This document shows positions 20,718 through 31,249 of a stretch of 64,000 bases of DNA, in pieces. Made by a program: the position numbers and the translations under genes. The notes beneath the pieces were generated by a model. It ran no database searches. It was not told where the DNA came from and was given only the letters and a program-made list of their open reading frames with translations. The stretch comes from Viola odorata (taxonomy: Eukaryota; Streptophyta; Magnoliopsida; Malpighiales; Violaceae). Every line of letters starts with the position of its first letter. The first letter of the stretch is position 1. The stretch covers positions 21,810,579 through 21,874,578 of the forward strand of contig OY829542.1 in the NCBI GenBank assembly GCA_963691705.1, given 5' to 3'.

Positions 20718-23321
20718 TGTTGCTACCCGATTTTGGGTTTTAAAATTTTCATTTATCGCATTTTTATCATCAATTCTTCAAAAATCATACACCTATTTAT
20801 TTTCGTCAATCTGATGTTTATTTTTGCGCTTCATATCGTTTAAATTTTATTTCGTACTTTTTTGCATTTTCTATCACTTTTTCCGTTCAAACCCGTATCG
20901 GTCCCGAGTCAAATTCTCGAAACCGAGGGTCGGACAATTTCACTCATTAGCTACTTAGCTTTTATTATTATTTTAACTCACACCATTTTATTGCATTTCA
21001 CCCAATTTATATTTTTAGCATTTTCTTACGCTCAAACTTTTATTACTTACATGCGAATTTTTATCAAATTATTCAGCGAACTTTTCATCACTCACTGTAT
21101 GCTATTTATATTAGTTTATTTTGTTCTACGTTTTAACATTTTCGGTTCGAGTTTATATTCATTTTCAGGCAAAATTGCTCGTACCATCTGCTTAAACTGA
21201 ATAATTAAATAATAAATCAAGTCATTCATCTCCACCATTGATCTAGTTGACTCTGAAAGTCAAACAAGATCAAGTGGTTGAGGTAATTACCACGTAAGCA
21301 TGCATTTCTTCATTTGGTTCATGCACGGAGACAACCGTGATCAATCTCTCCCTCTCCATTTTTCAAAAAGCCTACTTCCTCTCTACTCATCCATCCTCTC
21401 TCAGCAAATCTCCTCGAGCCTCACCCTCTCCATTTTCCAAGCCTACTATCTAACCATCATCATCATCGTCTCTACTCCCTCATCCAGCACTCAATCTCCA
21501 TTTCTCCCTCTATAAATACCCAAGGAGTTTTTTCAATTAGAGGGGGATGGAGGCACCGATTCACACACGAACACACACGCAAGCATTAATTCAATCCCAC
21601 CCCCACAAGATTAAAACCAAACACCCAACAAATTCAATTCAGCCCATTGCAAAATTAAAGTCAAAACACCCAATTAAATCAAAATTCCATTCTCTGCAAA
21701 ATTGATCAATACCAATTTAAAATTCCCAACCGCCATTGCGCCACACCAAGCCGTGCCACCGCCTCAATTAGCCATGCCGGCGACATCAACCACCAGGCCG
21801 TTGTTGCCCAACCGCCACCGCGCCACACCAAGCCGCGCCACCGCCTCAATCTGCCATCCCAATCCACAACCACGCCGGCGACATCAACCACCAGGCCGTT
21901 GCATCCCAATCCGCGCCACAGCCACACCAGCGGCACCACAGCCACGCCGCCGCCGGCTCACCCACTACCGCCACTGCACCACAACCACGCCTCCCCATAG
22001 CCACGCCGCACCGGCACCATCGTCGTCATCTCACAATCTGGCCAAGAGAGAAGAGAGCAGGAGAAGAAAATAAAAGGGAAAAGAGAGAGGAGGGCTGCAC
22101 GCAGCAGCCCTAAAACTGGAAAAAGAAAGGGATTAGGAAAAGAAAGAAATAAAAGAAAGCAAGAGAGGGAGAGCTGGGCCGCGTTTGACCCAGTTGGAGG
22201 AGAAGAGTGGGCTGCCAAGCAGCCCATGCGGGAAAGAAAGGAGAAGTTGGGCCTACTCAGGCCCAGCGTGGAAAGAGAAGGAAAAGGGCCAACCCAGCTG
22301 GGCTGCCCTGCTGGTGGGCCCAGCTATGGGCCTACTAGGGCCCATTCCCTGGCCCAGTGGGCCGAGCCCAACTAATTGGCCCGTCGTTTTTTATTTTTTA
22401 TTTTTTAATAATTTTTATTCGTATGTTTGTACTATTTATTTATTTCCGCATATTTGTACTATTTATTTATTTTCGCGCTTGTACTGTTTATTTAATTTTC
22501 CGTATGCTTGTGTTAATTATTTATTTTCGTATGCTTGCATGATTAATTATTATTTTCATATGCTTTTGCATGTTTAAATTTTTCTACTTGCGTATAATCG
22601 TCAAAAAATAAATAAATAATTATTTCACTTGCGTGCATACAATAATTTTGATGCCGAATATTCGAATGCTCGTACTATTTAACTAATTATTTTTGCATGC
22701 CCTTAAATGCCTAAATAATTATTCTACTCGCGTTTAATTGCTAAATTAATTATTTCACTCGCAATAAGTCATTAGATATTTATCTGTTTTTCAATTAACA
22801 TTTTCCCAAACTAATAATCTCGACTTTGTAGGGCAAATTAGTCGATGCCCTTCACAAATGCGCCGCATAACTTCGTTCAAAAAGTGGTAGATCGCCCACA
22901 CCCTTCATCAAGAAACGTTTCTTACCCTTTTATTTATTCCACGCTTTTCCCCCTATACACTCGTATGTATGAATATCTAGAATTGTTAGAATTTTTATCC
23001 ATTGGGTATGATCACATAAATTAGGACTCTTTATTTTCCAAACATAATTAAACACCTCTCTCTCCGGTAACCTTTTAGGATGTGACTCGGGTGCCTAACA
23101 CCTTCCCGAGTCCATAAATCGACCCCGAACCAATGTTCTCGGGTTCAGACCCATTTTGCCTTAGTTTTTATTTTTTATACATGACAATAGGTTCCCTAAA
23201 CCTAGAAACAAATTAGGGTGGCGACTTCATTTGCATTATGTGAGATGAGTCCGATTTCGTCTCACATCTCGTCCCAAACCCGCGTCGCATTAGGATAAAA
23301 TCGAAAAAAGGGGGTGCGACA
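20718..23321 (+). repeat. 3' LTR of element A (Tat type), 2,604 bp
   Basis: Starts TGTTGCTACCCGATTTTGGG and ends GGGGGTGCGACA. Parts are alignable by eye with the Ogre B LTR: the first bases, the U5 block with GGGTGCCTAACACCTTCCCG (near 23,090) and AATTAGGGTGGCGACTTCAT (near 23,212), and the GCGACA end. It holds a TATA box at 21,511, a duplicated GC-rich stretch of GCCACCGC type at 21,730-21,960, a GGGCC-rich segment at 22,240-22,385, and T/A-rich sequence after that. The right edge abuts the reverse transcriptase of element D. Confidence 0.9.
21511..21520 (+). promoter_or_regulatory. TATA box of the element A LTR
   Basis: TATAAATACC after a C/T-rich upstream stretch. An imperfect dyad with TTGAC cores lies about 240 bases upstream (21,231-21,281), as in element B. 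Confidence 0.65.
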
Positions 23322-24510
23322 CGCGGTAATCCATACACATCCTCTAACTCCCGTCCTTTTTTGGCACAAGGATGACCGCCACGGCGCAAGGTGAGAGACT
23401 CTCCCTTATGAAGCCCTTGGCCAACAACCCTTCAACTTGCGTTTGAAGCTCTTGCGTCTCCTTTGGGTTGCATTGATAGGCCGGCCTATTTGGTAGAGTG
23501 GATCCGGGGAGGAAGTCTATCTTGTGTTCAATTCCTCTTGTTGGTGGTAGGCCTTCGGGTATCTCATCCGGGAACACATCTCCAAATTCTTGCAAAAGAG
23601 GAGAAATCATGCTAGGCAAAGAAGAGTTAGCATTAGTAGCATTTAAAGCAAAGAACTTGAAGCGAATTAAGATGCATGGTTTGTCCATGATAAACGCATG
23701 TCTAATGTCCTTCCCCTTGGCCATTAAGCTCTCTTTTCTCTCCACCTTTGCCCCTCTAAAGGTCTCACTAGCTTGCTTACTCTTTTCAAGCTTGGTTTTT
23801 CCACTCATCTCTCCCTTTTTCACCCCACTCTCCTTACTTTCTTCTCTCGGCGCATGCTCTTTATTTTCATGCCCGCTCTTTTCCCCTTTTTCCCCACTCA
23901 CTTTCTTCACTCCACTCCAATCACTCTCTTTCTTTTTGTGAAGTGAAGTCGAGATCTCAAAGGTAGCGCAAGCTTTCTCTAGTTTGATTTGGTCCTCATA
24001 GACTTAGCTTGGCGGTAGAGGTGGGATCAAGAATTTGCGCTCTCCAAGCTCAAACTTGTAGGTGTTCTTGTACCCATCATGTATGGCCCTTCACTCATAT
24101 TGCCACGGGCGCCCTAAGAGTAAATGGCTAGAGTGCATGGGAGCCACATCACACAAGCGCTTGTCTGCATATCCTCCAATGTTGAAGGACACGAGCACTT
24201 GTTTTTGCACCTTTACCGCGCTCCTATCGTTGAACCAATTCAATACATACGGGTGTGGGTGCCAAGAGGTCTCAAGGCCTAGAGAGTACACTAGGATTGT
24301 GCTTGCCACATCCGCACAACTCCCGTTGTCGATGATGATGGACATAACAATTTCGTTGGCCACTCCCCTAGTGTGGAACGAATTCTCCCTTTGGGCAATG
24401 GAGGCGTCATCCTCCCTTCCTTTTAGACTCAAGTTCCTCCTTACGACAAGGCAATTTGGTACCTCAATCGGGCCATACCTTTCATTGTCCTCATTATCTG
24501 ACTCTCCATC
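23322..24510 (-). pseudogene. Element D protease and N-terminal RT fragment
   Basis: Protease: IIIDNGSCADVAS near 24,320 and the LLLGRPWQYE block near 24,095, parallel to element C. RT start: the LQEFGDVFPDEIPEGLPPTR block near 23,560, then LPNRPAYQCNPKETQELQ and the VPKKDGS block at 23,345-23,360. A TAG follows where the family has Trp (KDG-S-W-RMC), and four to five more codons (RMCMDYRA) are readable before the sequence stops at the LTR of element A. A second stop and a frame change lie near 24,000-24,010. Not functional. Confidence 0.9.
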
Positions 24511-24513
24511 CCC

Positions 24514-26120
24514 TCAATATTCCTTAGCCCGAACCTCCTCTTCTTCCTCCTCTTCGCTTACTACTTCTCCACTATCCCTCATCACTATGACCGTCCTATT
24601 GGGGCATTCGTCCCTCATGTGCCCCTTTCCCCCACACTTGAAATAAGTGATGTCTCTAGTGGGCGTCCTCACAGGCGTGTTGGTTGGGTTGGTGTTTGGT
24701 GTCAGCTTTGGTGATAGGGTGTTTGGTTGGGTGTATGGCTTGGGTGGAAAGGTATGGGTTGTGTTTGTGCTGGTGGTTGTGGCCTTGTTGGGGTTTTGCC
24801 AGGGCATTTGAAGGTTGAAGATGGGTTAGGAGAAGGAGAAGACAAGTGATGTGAAGCTTTCGGTTTATGACTTACTTGTCTTTCGACCTTTAGCGCTAGG
24901 TGGAACATCTCGTCCAAGGTTGAATATGTGTGGAAATCAAATGGATCCGCAATCTCCTTGTGGAGTCCCGCCAAGAATCGGGCCATGGTGGCTTCTACAC
25001 TCTCGCGGATCTCCGTCCTCATAAGGCATGTCAACAGTTCGTGGTAGTACTCGCTAACACTCTTAGATCCTTGACTCATATGTTGAAGGTGTCGGTGCAA
25101 GTCTCGCACGTAGTAGGGTGACACAAATCGGCGCCTCATTTCAAACATAAGCTCCTCCCAATCGGCCACTGGTGCTCTCCTCTCAAGTCTCCTATTGGCC
25201 TCTATGCGATCCCACCAATGGATGACCATTCTCGTGAACTCAACCACAGCCAACTTGACCTTCTTCTCTTCGGAGTAGTTGTAGCAAGTGAAGACCCTCT
25301 CAATCTTGTTCTCTCACTCAAAGTAGGCCTCGGGGTCATCCTTTCCCTCGAATTGAGGTAAAGACATCTTGATGTTGGCCTTGTTGTCCACTCTATCCTC
25401 ATACGGTCGATACCCTCTATCTCCAAACGGTTCCTCATATTCATCATACCCCGGTGGCTAATAAGGTGGCCCCCCGGTGGAGGCCTCTCACGAGTGTGCC
25501 TCGGCTCTCTCCTAAACCCTTGTGGTTCAAAAGGAGGCGGTCGGTTTGGCGGAGGTCTCTCATGGGTGTGCCTCGGTATTCCCCCAATATGGTTGTAGTC
25601 ATGGGCTTGGTGATAGGCATTTCGGGTGAGATGTTGGGTGGTGTCTAGGTAAGTGTCTTACCTCGGGTCGGGGTGCGATGTAGGGATTGTATTGTGGGGG
25701 TGCTAAGTGGTGTGCGGGTCTAGTGTCACGAGGTTGCCTTGGTAGTCTTTCCTCCTCACTCATCTCGGTGTGCAAGGGCATCCCGTAGTAGTCCACATCG
25801 GCTGGGTTTTTAGGTTGGGTTCTTTGGTGATATTGGATGACGGGCTGTTTTGGAGGTTCTCGGTGTGACAGTTGTGATGGGGGTTCTTGGTGGGGATTTT
25901 GTGTTGGGGTGTGCCTTAGAGTGAGGGTAGCGAGCCTATCCAATATGGCTTGGTTCGTATGCTCTTGGCGTGCCCATTGTTCGACCATTTGCACCGCAAG
26001 GCTAGCTATGGTCGAGCTAGGTGCGGTTCCACCCTCGGGCTCCTTCCCCACAAGCCTTCCCATGTTGGTGGACTCGGTGGAGTCTCTATCGGATCGGACA
26101 GTTCTAGGACGCATTGTCAC
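24514..26120 (-). pseudogene. Element D gag
   Basis: Start at ATG near 26,118. The N-terminal part (to about 25,600) is Gln/Pro/His/Arg-rich. The Retrotrans_gag core follows around 25,330-24,900 (AVVEFTRMVIHWWDRIEA, RRRFVSPYYVRDLHRHLQ, SVSEYYHELL). Then comes a Pro/Thr-rich linker and a CCHC knuckle YFKCGGKGHMRDEC near 24,600-24,650, followed by an acidic tail. Inactivating changes: a frame change near 25,600, a TGA at about 25,317 in place of Trp (AYFE-stop-ENKIE), and a frame change near 24,700-24,800 in the linker. Confidence 0.9.
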
Positions 26121-26593
26121 AAGTACTTACAAAATGAACAAATGCAAGTGTATATCAAAAGTTAGTTCCCTCCCTCTCGTGTTTTTCTCTCGTGTATCAC
26201 TCGTCTCTCTAATGTTCTCCCCACCTCACGTTCACTTTATTTTCCTCTCAAGCCCAGCCCTTAGCCTAACTTGACTCTAAGAAATCAAAGAAGGCACAGA
26301 AGACTCAAGGAAAACAAGGCACGGAAGGTCTAGTGTTGTGCACGAAAGTTGTAATGATGCGCAACACTTAGGCCTAGAGTAGAGATAGTGTGAGAAGCAA
26401 AGAAAAGAAAAACCAAAGACACAAAGGAAAGCTAGCACAAAGGACTCAAGAAACGAAAGGAAAAAGAAAAAGAAAAAGGAAATAAATGGTGTTTCGTATG
26501 CTCAAACACAAACCTCACAAAGCTTTCGGTCTTGCTTACTATCTCAAGTCTCTTGCATTGACTCACTTGTATTCTTTTTTTCTTTTGTTTTGA

Positions 26594-26597
<4 letters not shown>

Positions 26598-26637
<40 letters not shown>
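26598..26637. repeat. (TA)n microsatellite
   Basis: About 20 uninterrupted TA dinucleotides within the leader of element D, likely length-polymorphic. Confidence 0.97.
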
Positions 26638-26638
<1 letters not shown>

Positions 26639-26681
26639 GAGAGCTCCAAGATGTATGAAAAGTTTTAATTAAAGATACAAG

Positions 26682-27424
26682 TAGGGCTAGGCGAAAAAAC
26701 CGAAAACCCGAACCGATTCCCCGAACCAAACCGAACCGAGATGGTTTGGTTTGAGTTTTAAGTTGAAAAATAGTGGAACCAGAACCGAACCGAACTGTTT
26801 AAGAATAAATGGTTTGGTTCTGGTTCTATATATCATGCAACCCGATTTACCCAATTTATCCGAAATATTATATAATAATACATATTCATATTATTAAGTG
26901 GAGGATTGGAATGCTATATAATCCTTTTTCTAGGAAAACTATGAACGTAGGGAAACAATTAAATCTCAGAAAGTAAGTATGTTTTCTTATAGCAGTTTGT
27001 GTAACAGAACAAAAAAATATCCAAACTTTTTAGTTTTTAAAAATCAGGAAAAGTATGTAGGCCATTCAAATTAAGCAAACAAGTTTGATTTTATTTTACT
27101 CTGGTTGGAATTCTGTAACCTTATTGTCTAGACTGTTGGTTTCTCCCGCGTTTGGTGCTGGTTTTATTGCTCGTTCATGTGTACTGTTGGTATTGGAAAT
27201 TTTACATCATTTATATACTTATGTTTTTTAGTTAGATTAGTGACATGTCAAACTTACCCGAAACAACCCAAAACTGAACTGGAACCAAATGGTTCTGGTG
27301 CGGTTTGGTTCTACCTTTAAAAATACATTACCCAGAACCGAACCGAACCGATTTTAAATTCTGGTTCTGGTTCTAGTTCTGGTTCTGTCCAAATTCGAAC
27401 CGAACTGAACCGTGCCCAGCCCTA
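26682..27424. mobile_element. hAT-like MITE, 743 bp, in the leader of element D
   Basis: Begins TAGGGCTAGGCGAAAAAACC and ends with CGTGCCCAGCCCTA, whose reverse complement begins TAGGGCTGGGCACG, giving an 11-12 bp terminal inverted repeat. The subterminal regions are dense in GAACCGAACC/GGTTCGGTT repeats on both sides, typical of hAT-type non-autonomous elements. No 8-bp target duplication is visible (left GATACAAG, right TCACGTGT), so the family call is not secured by a duplication. No transposase. Confidence 0.7.
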
Positions 27425-27915
27425 TCACGTGTAGCGCAAATGATATGCGCTAGTGATAAGAGGTGTGGGTGCGAGTGATATGAGCTAGGTGGTATACGCA
27501 AGTGTGTATCAATGATTGGTGGTAAGAAGGAAATATTCTAGATATTTTCTAGAGTAAGCAACACATTGGGCGGTTAGAGGCAGCTGGCCTCACCCTCACG
27601 TGATTTGGTGACTCGCACAAAAGGACAACACGCACACTTGTACCACCTTGACACTTGGCTCACGTTTAGGGGGTGTGAACAAACCCTATGAACACCAAAT
27701 CGGTTTTTGATGAAAGAGATGAAATCAAAGAGATTTAATCCAAGCACAAACACAATTTAAACAACAAAGGTGTTTCAATCGGATCAAACAAGCACAAAAA
27801 CTTAAGTACACCAAAAATACCCAAATCGTCCAAAATGACCGAAATGACAAGAGTATGATTTTAGACCGTAGGAATACCTTGTAAACGAAGGAAATCCAAC
27901 CTAGAGACAGTTGGT

Positions 27916-27927
27916 GCTCCGCTACCA
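27916..27927 (-). other. Primer-binding site of element D
   Basis: Minus-strand TGGTAGCGGAGC, two bases inside the LTR end CCCTATCA. Identical to the primer site of element C. Confidence 0.75.
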
Positions 27928-28323
27928 CATGATAGGGCCCAAGCACCTTAGAAGGCTTAGACGTCGCGTTGATGGAGCAATTGGAACTAGTCTCACACAC
28001 GGCTGGCGCAAGCGATGATGCTTTGATGGATGAATGGATGAAACAAAAAGGAAATGAGTTGCAACGTAAAGATATATTGAAAGCGGACTAATTTTATATA
28101 TGAACAAGCGTTTTAAGGCTTAGAAGTTTGGAGGAAACCCTCTTCGCAACAAGGGCCAAGCAACCTTCCTATTACAAACGACTATCGGTTTCTAGATCAA
28201 GCCGGCAACCTTGAAGAAGAGAAAGCTTCGGATTTAGGATCCCTAAAGCTAGACTAAAAGGCTTAAGGCTCAAGATGAAAATCTCAAAATCAAAAGCATC
28301 TATAAAAGGGGCTAAGTCCACCA

Positions 28324-28330
28324 ATTTATA
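28324..28330 (-). promoter_or_regulatory. TATA box of the element D LTR
   Basis: Minus-strand CTCTATAAATTGG, well placed in the LTR. A plus-strand CTATAAAAGGGGC also exists at 28,299-28,311 and could fire toward RPB3, but the minus-strand one agrees with element orientation. Confidence 0.5.
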
Positions 28331-28394
28331 GAGCTAGGTATTGACAAGGGGAAAAGACCCTAAACACCCTTAGACAAAGGGGCTTCATTTATGT

Positions 28395-28610
28395 GACACG
28401 CGGGCTCTCTTGGGAGTGTGACGGGGCTCGGCCGAAGTTGTGTGACAGGGTGCGGGCGCAGGTGTGGGCGTGTGGCAGGACTGGGCGTGGGCGTGCGACT
28501 AGGCCCGCCCGGGCGTGCGACTAGGCTCGGGCACGGGCATGCGACTGGGCGCGGGCGTGTGGGTGTGCGACTGGGCGCGGGCACGGGTGCGCGACAGGGC
28601 TCGGCCATGC
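28395..28610. repeat. GC-rich short-unit repeat in the element D LTR
   Basis: Successive diverged units of 20-30 bp built on GTGCGACTGGGCGCGGGC. Open frames here are a by-product of the composition. Confidence 0.7.
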
Positions 28611-28787
28611 GAGTCGAAGCGTTGGCGTGGATGCAAAGGCTCCAACCGGCCGTTGTCTCGTTATGGGCTTCTTCGACCCTAAGCGCCTTGATGAGCATGG
28701 CGACCATCTCCTTGCTCATAGTGGCGTATCCATGTGCAGATTCTTGGCTTGTATCAAGTACCCATTCCATTTTTACTCTCATTCGCC

Positions 28788-29018
28788 ATGGAAGCAGTCT
28801 CCTACCAGCGATTCCCCAGGGTGAAAATCAGTGACATGAAGGACGATATGTGCAAGTTCGAGCTGCGTGACACCGAGGCCTCCATTGCCAACGCCCTCCG
28901 CCGCGTCATGATGACCGAGGTGCCCACCATCGCCATCGACCTCGTGCAGATCAAAGTCAACTCCTCCGTCCTCAGCGATGAGTTCATCTCCCCTCTAGTC
29001 AACCTCGAACCAACCTAG
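28788..29018 (+). pseudogene. RPB3: RPB3 (RNA polymerase II subunit 3) N-terminal fragment
   Basis: RPB3 pairs with RPB11 to nucleate Pol II assembly. From ATG 28,788 the protein starts MEAVSYQRFPRVKISDMKDD and keeps the family's ELRDTEASIANALRRVMMTE and VPTIAIDLVQIKVNSSVL through DEFI (residue 67, ending 28,988), which is the first part of the alpha-like dimerisation domain. It then changes to nine unrelated residues and a stop at 29,016-29,018, where the family continues with a conserved HRLGLIPL block. About a quarter of a normal RPB3 (roughly 320 residues) is present. The 5' UTR is shared with the minus-strand copy at 30,843-30,874 and is interrupted 31 bp before the ATG by element D's LTR, so the original promoter is gone. 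Confidence 0.9.
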
Positions 29019-30023
29019 GTTTTGTTTACACTGCCATCTCCTTTTGTCTTGTTACTCTTGGTAAAGGAAAAAGGTTCATATCATGGGGTAGGTTGAACTT
29101 TAATGGGTAAAATTTATGCACGTCTAGTGTTGAAGTTTCAAATCAAACCACAACTGCAATAAAAAAAAATTTAATTTGAGATCTTACCAGCGAAAATATG
29201 AAAACTCCACTTAATAATTGATTTTTATTTGTTAGAAGAAAATGTGGAAGTTAATATTTAGACCATTGGAGGAGGATGATCCCATATTTCCTAGTTTTCC
29301 GCTAGTAGTAAATTCTAAAGTCTTCCGAGTATTTCAATTTGTAAGGAAAAAAATCAAATTAAGCCAACTATTATTACCCAGCGATGGCCATAGAGACACA
29401 CCAACAAGATATGAATGTTGCTAGAAATTCTAACAATTTTACTTTGAAAATGTTAGTATCCAATTATGCTAATTGATTTGGAAGGGTAAATTCTAACATT
29501 CGTACTTGTTGTGTTGTTCATACGAAAACCAACTACCGATTCGAGCTATTATCAAACACAACTATTAAACACGCTGAAACTTAGCGCGAGCAAAGTGAAT
29601 CGAAGTTTCACATGGTCAACACAACAACAATAACATAAGACATCTCTCAGGAAAGAGCCACTCTATACTCAAGTCGAACTGCATACTGAGTACAGTTACA
29701 AATAGATCATAGATTAGTGTGGAAGAAAATAAAGAGTGCATCTGAGCTGAGTTCTGCTGCGAGGCAAAATACATTAGGAGAAGATAAATAGGCAAGTTAA
29801 TTACCTACACTTACGTTAACTTCTTGCGTGGCTAGTCCAGCAAAGTCTTGTATACAAGGGTTAATTACTACTCCTAAAGATGTACCGACATAACCTTGCA
29901 GGAAAGAGATTAGCATCCACAAGGAAAATAAGAACACATGATTAGTAACACTACACATAAGAGTTCAATAAAATCAAAGGAAATTCATAGGAAACCAAAG
30001 GGGATTTCTGTGCACAAACTGGA
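29019..30023. other. Spacer between the two RPB3 fragments
   Basis: About 1 kb, AT-rich, no gene recognised. The right part (29,800-30,023) is probably the 3' UTR of the minus-strand RPB3 fragment. Confidence 0.5.
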
Positions 30024-30842
30024 TCATCCTCCGTGCATATGAGCACCCAATTCACCGAACTGATCATCGGCTTCCACTGTACCATCCGACAACCGAACTG
30101 CATCAAGCTTTTGTTTTAGGATACCTATGGCATTGAGCACCAACTGAGAAGCTTTGACTGCACCAGTAGTTTCCACAGTGAAGATAAAACTATCTTGCTT
30201 GGCCCTGATGTGCACAAGTCCACGCTTTCCCATAGCTTCTGCTTTCTTGATCACCTCATCATAAGTGTATGCTTTTGAATCAACCACCACGACCTAGGAA
30301 ATGATGGGAAAACACATTTAAGCATGTAGGCGCATCAATTCAATTGAGCGGTCGCAATAGCAAATCAGACAACAACTATGACAAGCATCAAAATCAGACA
30401 TAAAGACCATACAAAAATTCAACTCTGCATTAGCTATGTAGATTCTACAAAGATGCATAATGCCAACGAATGCCACAGAAAATTGAGTAAAATACCAGCA
30501 AGTCAGCCAAAGGTTAAAAAAAAAAAACCATTTAGATCTCATTTAGAAAAATATGAAAATAAACATTCTGGAAAAAGGAGGAGAAAAGATGAATTGGGAT
30601 CTAATTAACAAAATTTAGGTTCATACATGAATGACACTGTAACAGCTGGAGACCATTTGGCATTATCCTTCCTAATGCACGAATGGGACGACGGTGTGGT
30701 CATGGACAACCAAATCCTTTCTGGTGACGTCGAGTGTTTGGTCGGTGACGCACTTGGCGCGGAGGTGGAATTCGACGGAGCAGAACTCGCACTGGCCGTC
30801 GTCGTCGCAGGCATCGCAGTCCCTAGAGAAGCGCATTTCCAT
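30024..30842 (-). pseudogene. RPB3: RPB3 fragment lacking the N-terminus: zinc loop, central piece and C-terminal exon
   Basis: First block 30,842 to about 30,676 (minus): MEMRFSRDCDACDDDGQCEF then CSVEFHLRAKC, the zinc-binding segment of RPB3 with its cysteines, continuing to LDVTRKDLVVHDHTVVPFVH and a TAG. Second block, in another frame, about 30,673-30,607: KDNAKWSPAVTVSFMYEPKF. Roughly 35-40 family residues between the two blocks are missing. After an intron-like stretch, an exon starts at 30,293 after CCTAG and encodes VVVVDSKAYTYDEVIKKAEA through DQFGELGAHMHGG and a stop at 30,024, the normal RPB3 C-terminus. The family exon between EPKF and VVVV (about 35 residues) is also absent. The 5' UTR joins directly to an internal ATGGAAATG. 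A relic; products would be partial at best. Confidence 0.9.
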
Positions 30843-31249
30843 GGTGAATGAGAGTAAAAGAGAATGGGTACTTGAAAGGAGGAAGATGATGATCTGCAGG
30901 AGTAAGAAAATGGAAGAGAGAAAAAGTAAAGGTAATGGAAAGAAATAGAAAAGAGATGAAGGAGACGAGATGATATAAAGAAGGAAAAGGAGACGAGATG
31001 AGAGAGAGGGAGAATTTTAATCCGAGCAATCTATCTAACATGACCAGTTATATTACATAGAAAATTAGAAGAGTCGGATCCAATTTTTTCAACACATTTT
31101 TATTCATTCATTTTTAAATTCCTTTCCCACTCAAACTACAACTCTCCCTCTATTTTCCCTCTCCAGAAACTCAACAGACTCCATCTTCCTCAGAAACTCC
31201 ATCATCGTCTTCATCCTCTAGAAACCCTCATCTCCAAAATAGAACCAAT
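30843..31249. other. Upstream region of the minus-strand RPB3 fragment and leader of element E
   Basis: On the minus strand 30,843-30,874 is the RPB3 5' UTR shared with the plus-strand copy, preceded by a pyrimidine-rich stretch with CTGCAG that could be a splice acceptor. From about 31,080 on the plus strand a C/T-rich leader precedes the ATG of element E's ORF. The exact junction between host sequence and element E is not visible to me. Confidence 0.4.

Larger units (their letters stand above)
1..23321 (+). mobile_element. Element A: Tat-lineage Ty3/gypsy retrotransposon, 5' end off-window, carrying nested insertions
   Basis: Interpretation of the left part of the window as one decayed plus-strand Tat/Ogre-type element. 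Seen: a gag remnant homologous to that of the Ogre element at 41,241-64,000; long tandem-repeat arrays; a polypurine tract; and a 2.6-kb 3' LTR whose first and last bases (TGTTG...GCGACA) match the Ogre LTR termini. No pol coding is visible between gag and the 3' LTR except that of the nested element C, so A is either non-autonomous or heavily deleted. Its 5' LTR and primer-binding site would lie left of base 1. The two 1.7-kb duplicated segments (1-1,747 and 13,196-16,605) could instead mean two overlapping relatives; I cannot settle this without the left flank. Confidence 0.6.
23322..28756 (-). mobile_element. Element D: Ty3/gypsy retrotransposon, minus strand, cut inside RT by element A
   Basis: Minus-strand element related to C in gag, protease and primer site. 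Seen from its 5' end: LTR 27,930-28,756, primer-binding site 27,916-27,927, leader with a nested hAT-like MITE, gag about 24,514-26,120, protease 24,091-24,432, start of RT to 23,322. The remainder (rest of RT, RNase H, integrase, 3' LTR) is missing because element A's LTR begins at that point. Several nonsense codons and frameshifts make it inactive. Confidence 0.9.
27930..28756 (-). repeat. 5' LTR of element D, 827 bp
   Basis: On the minus strand it starts TGATACAAGCCAAG and ends GGGCCCTATCA. The right limit is set by the RPB3 5' UTR: the two RPB3 copies share AAGTACCCATT... from 28,756/28,757 onward but differ upstream. TATA box on the minus strand at 28,324-28,330. A GC-rich block with GGGCGTGCGACTGGG-type repeats spans 28,395-28,610. 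Confidence 0.8.

Noticed and set aside
28418..28834. Gly/Arg-rich 138-codon frame running into RPB3
   Set aside because: GC-rich repeat inside the element D LTR, in a different frame from RPB3.
28757..30874. A single inversion as the cause of the split RPB3
   Set aside because: Both pieces have the same 5' UTR and ATGGAA, so at least one duplication is required.
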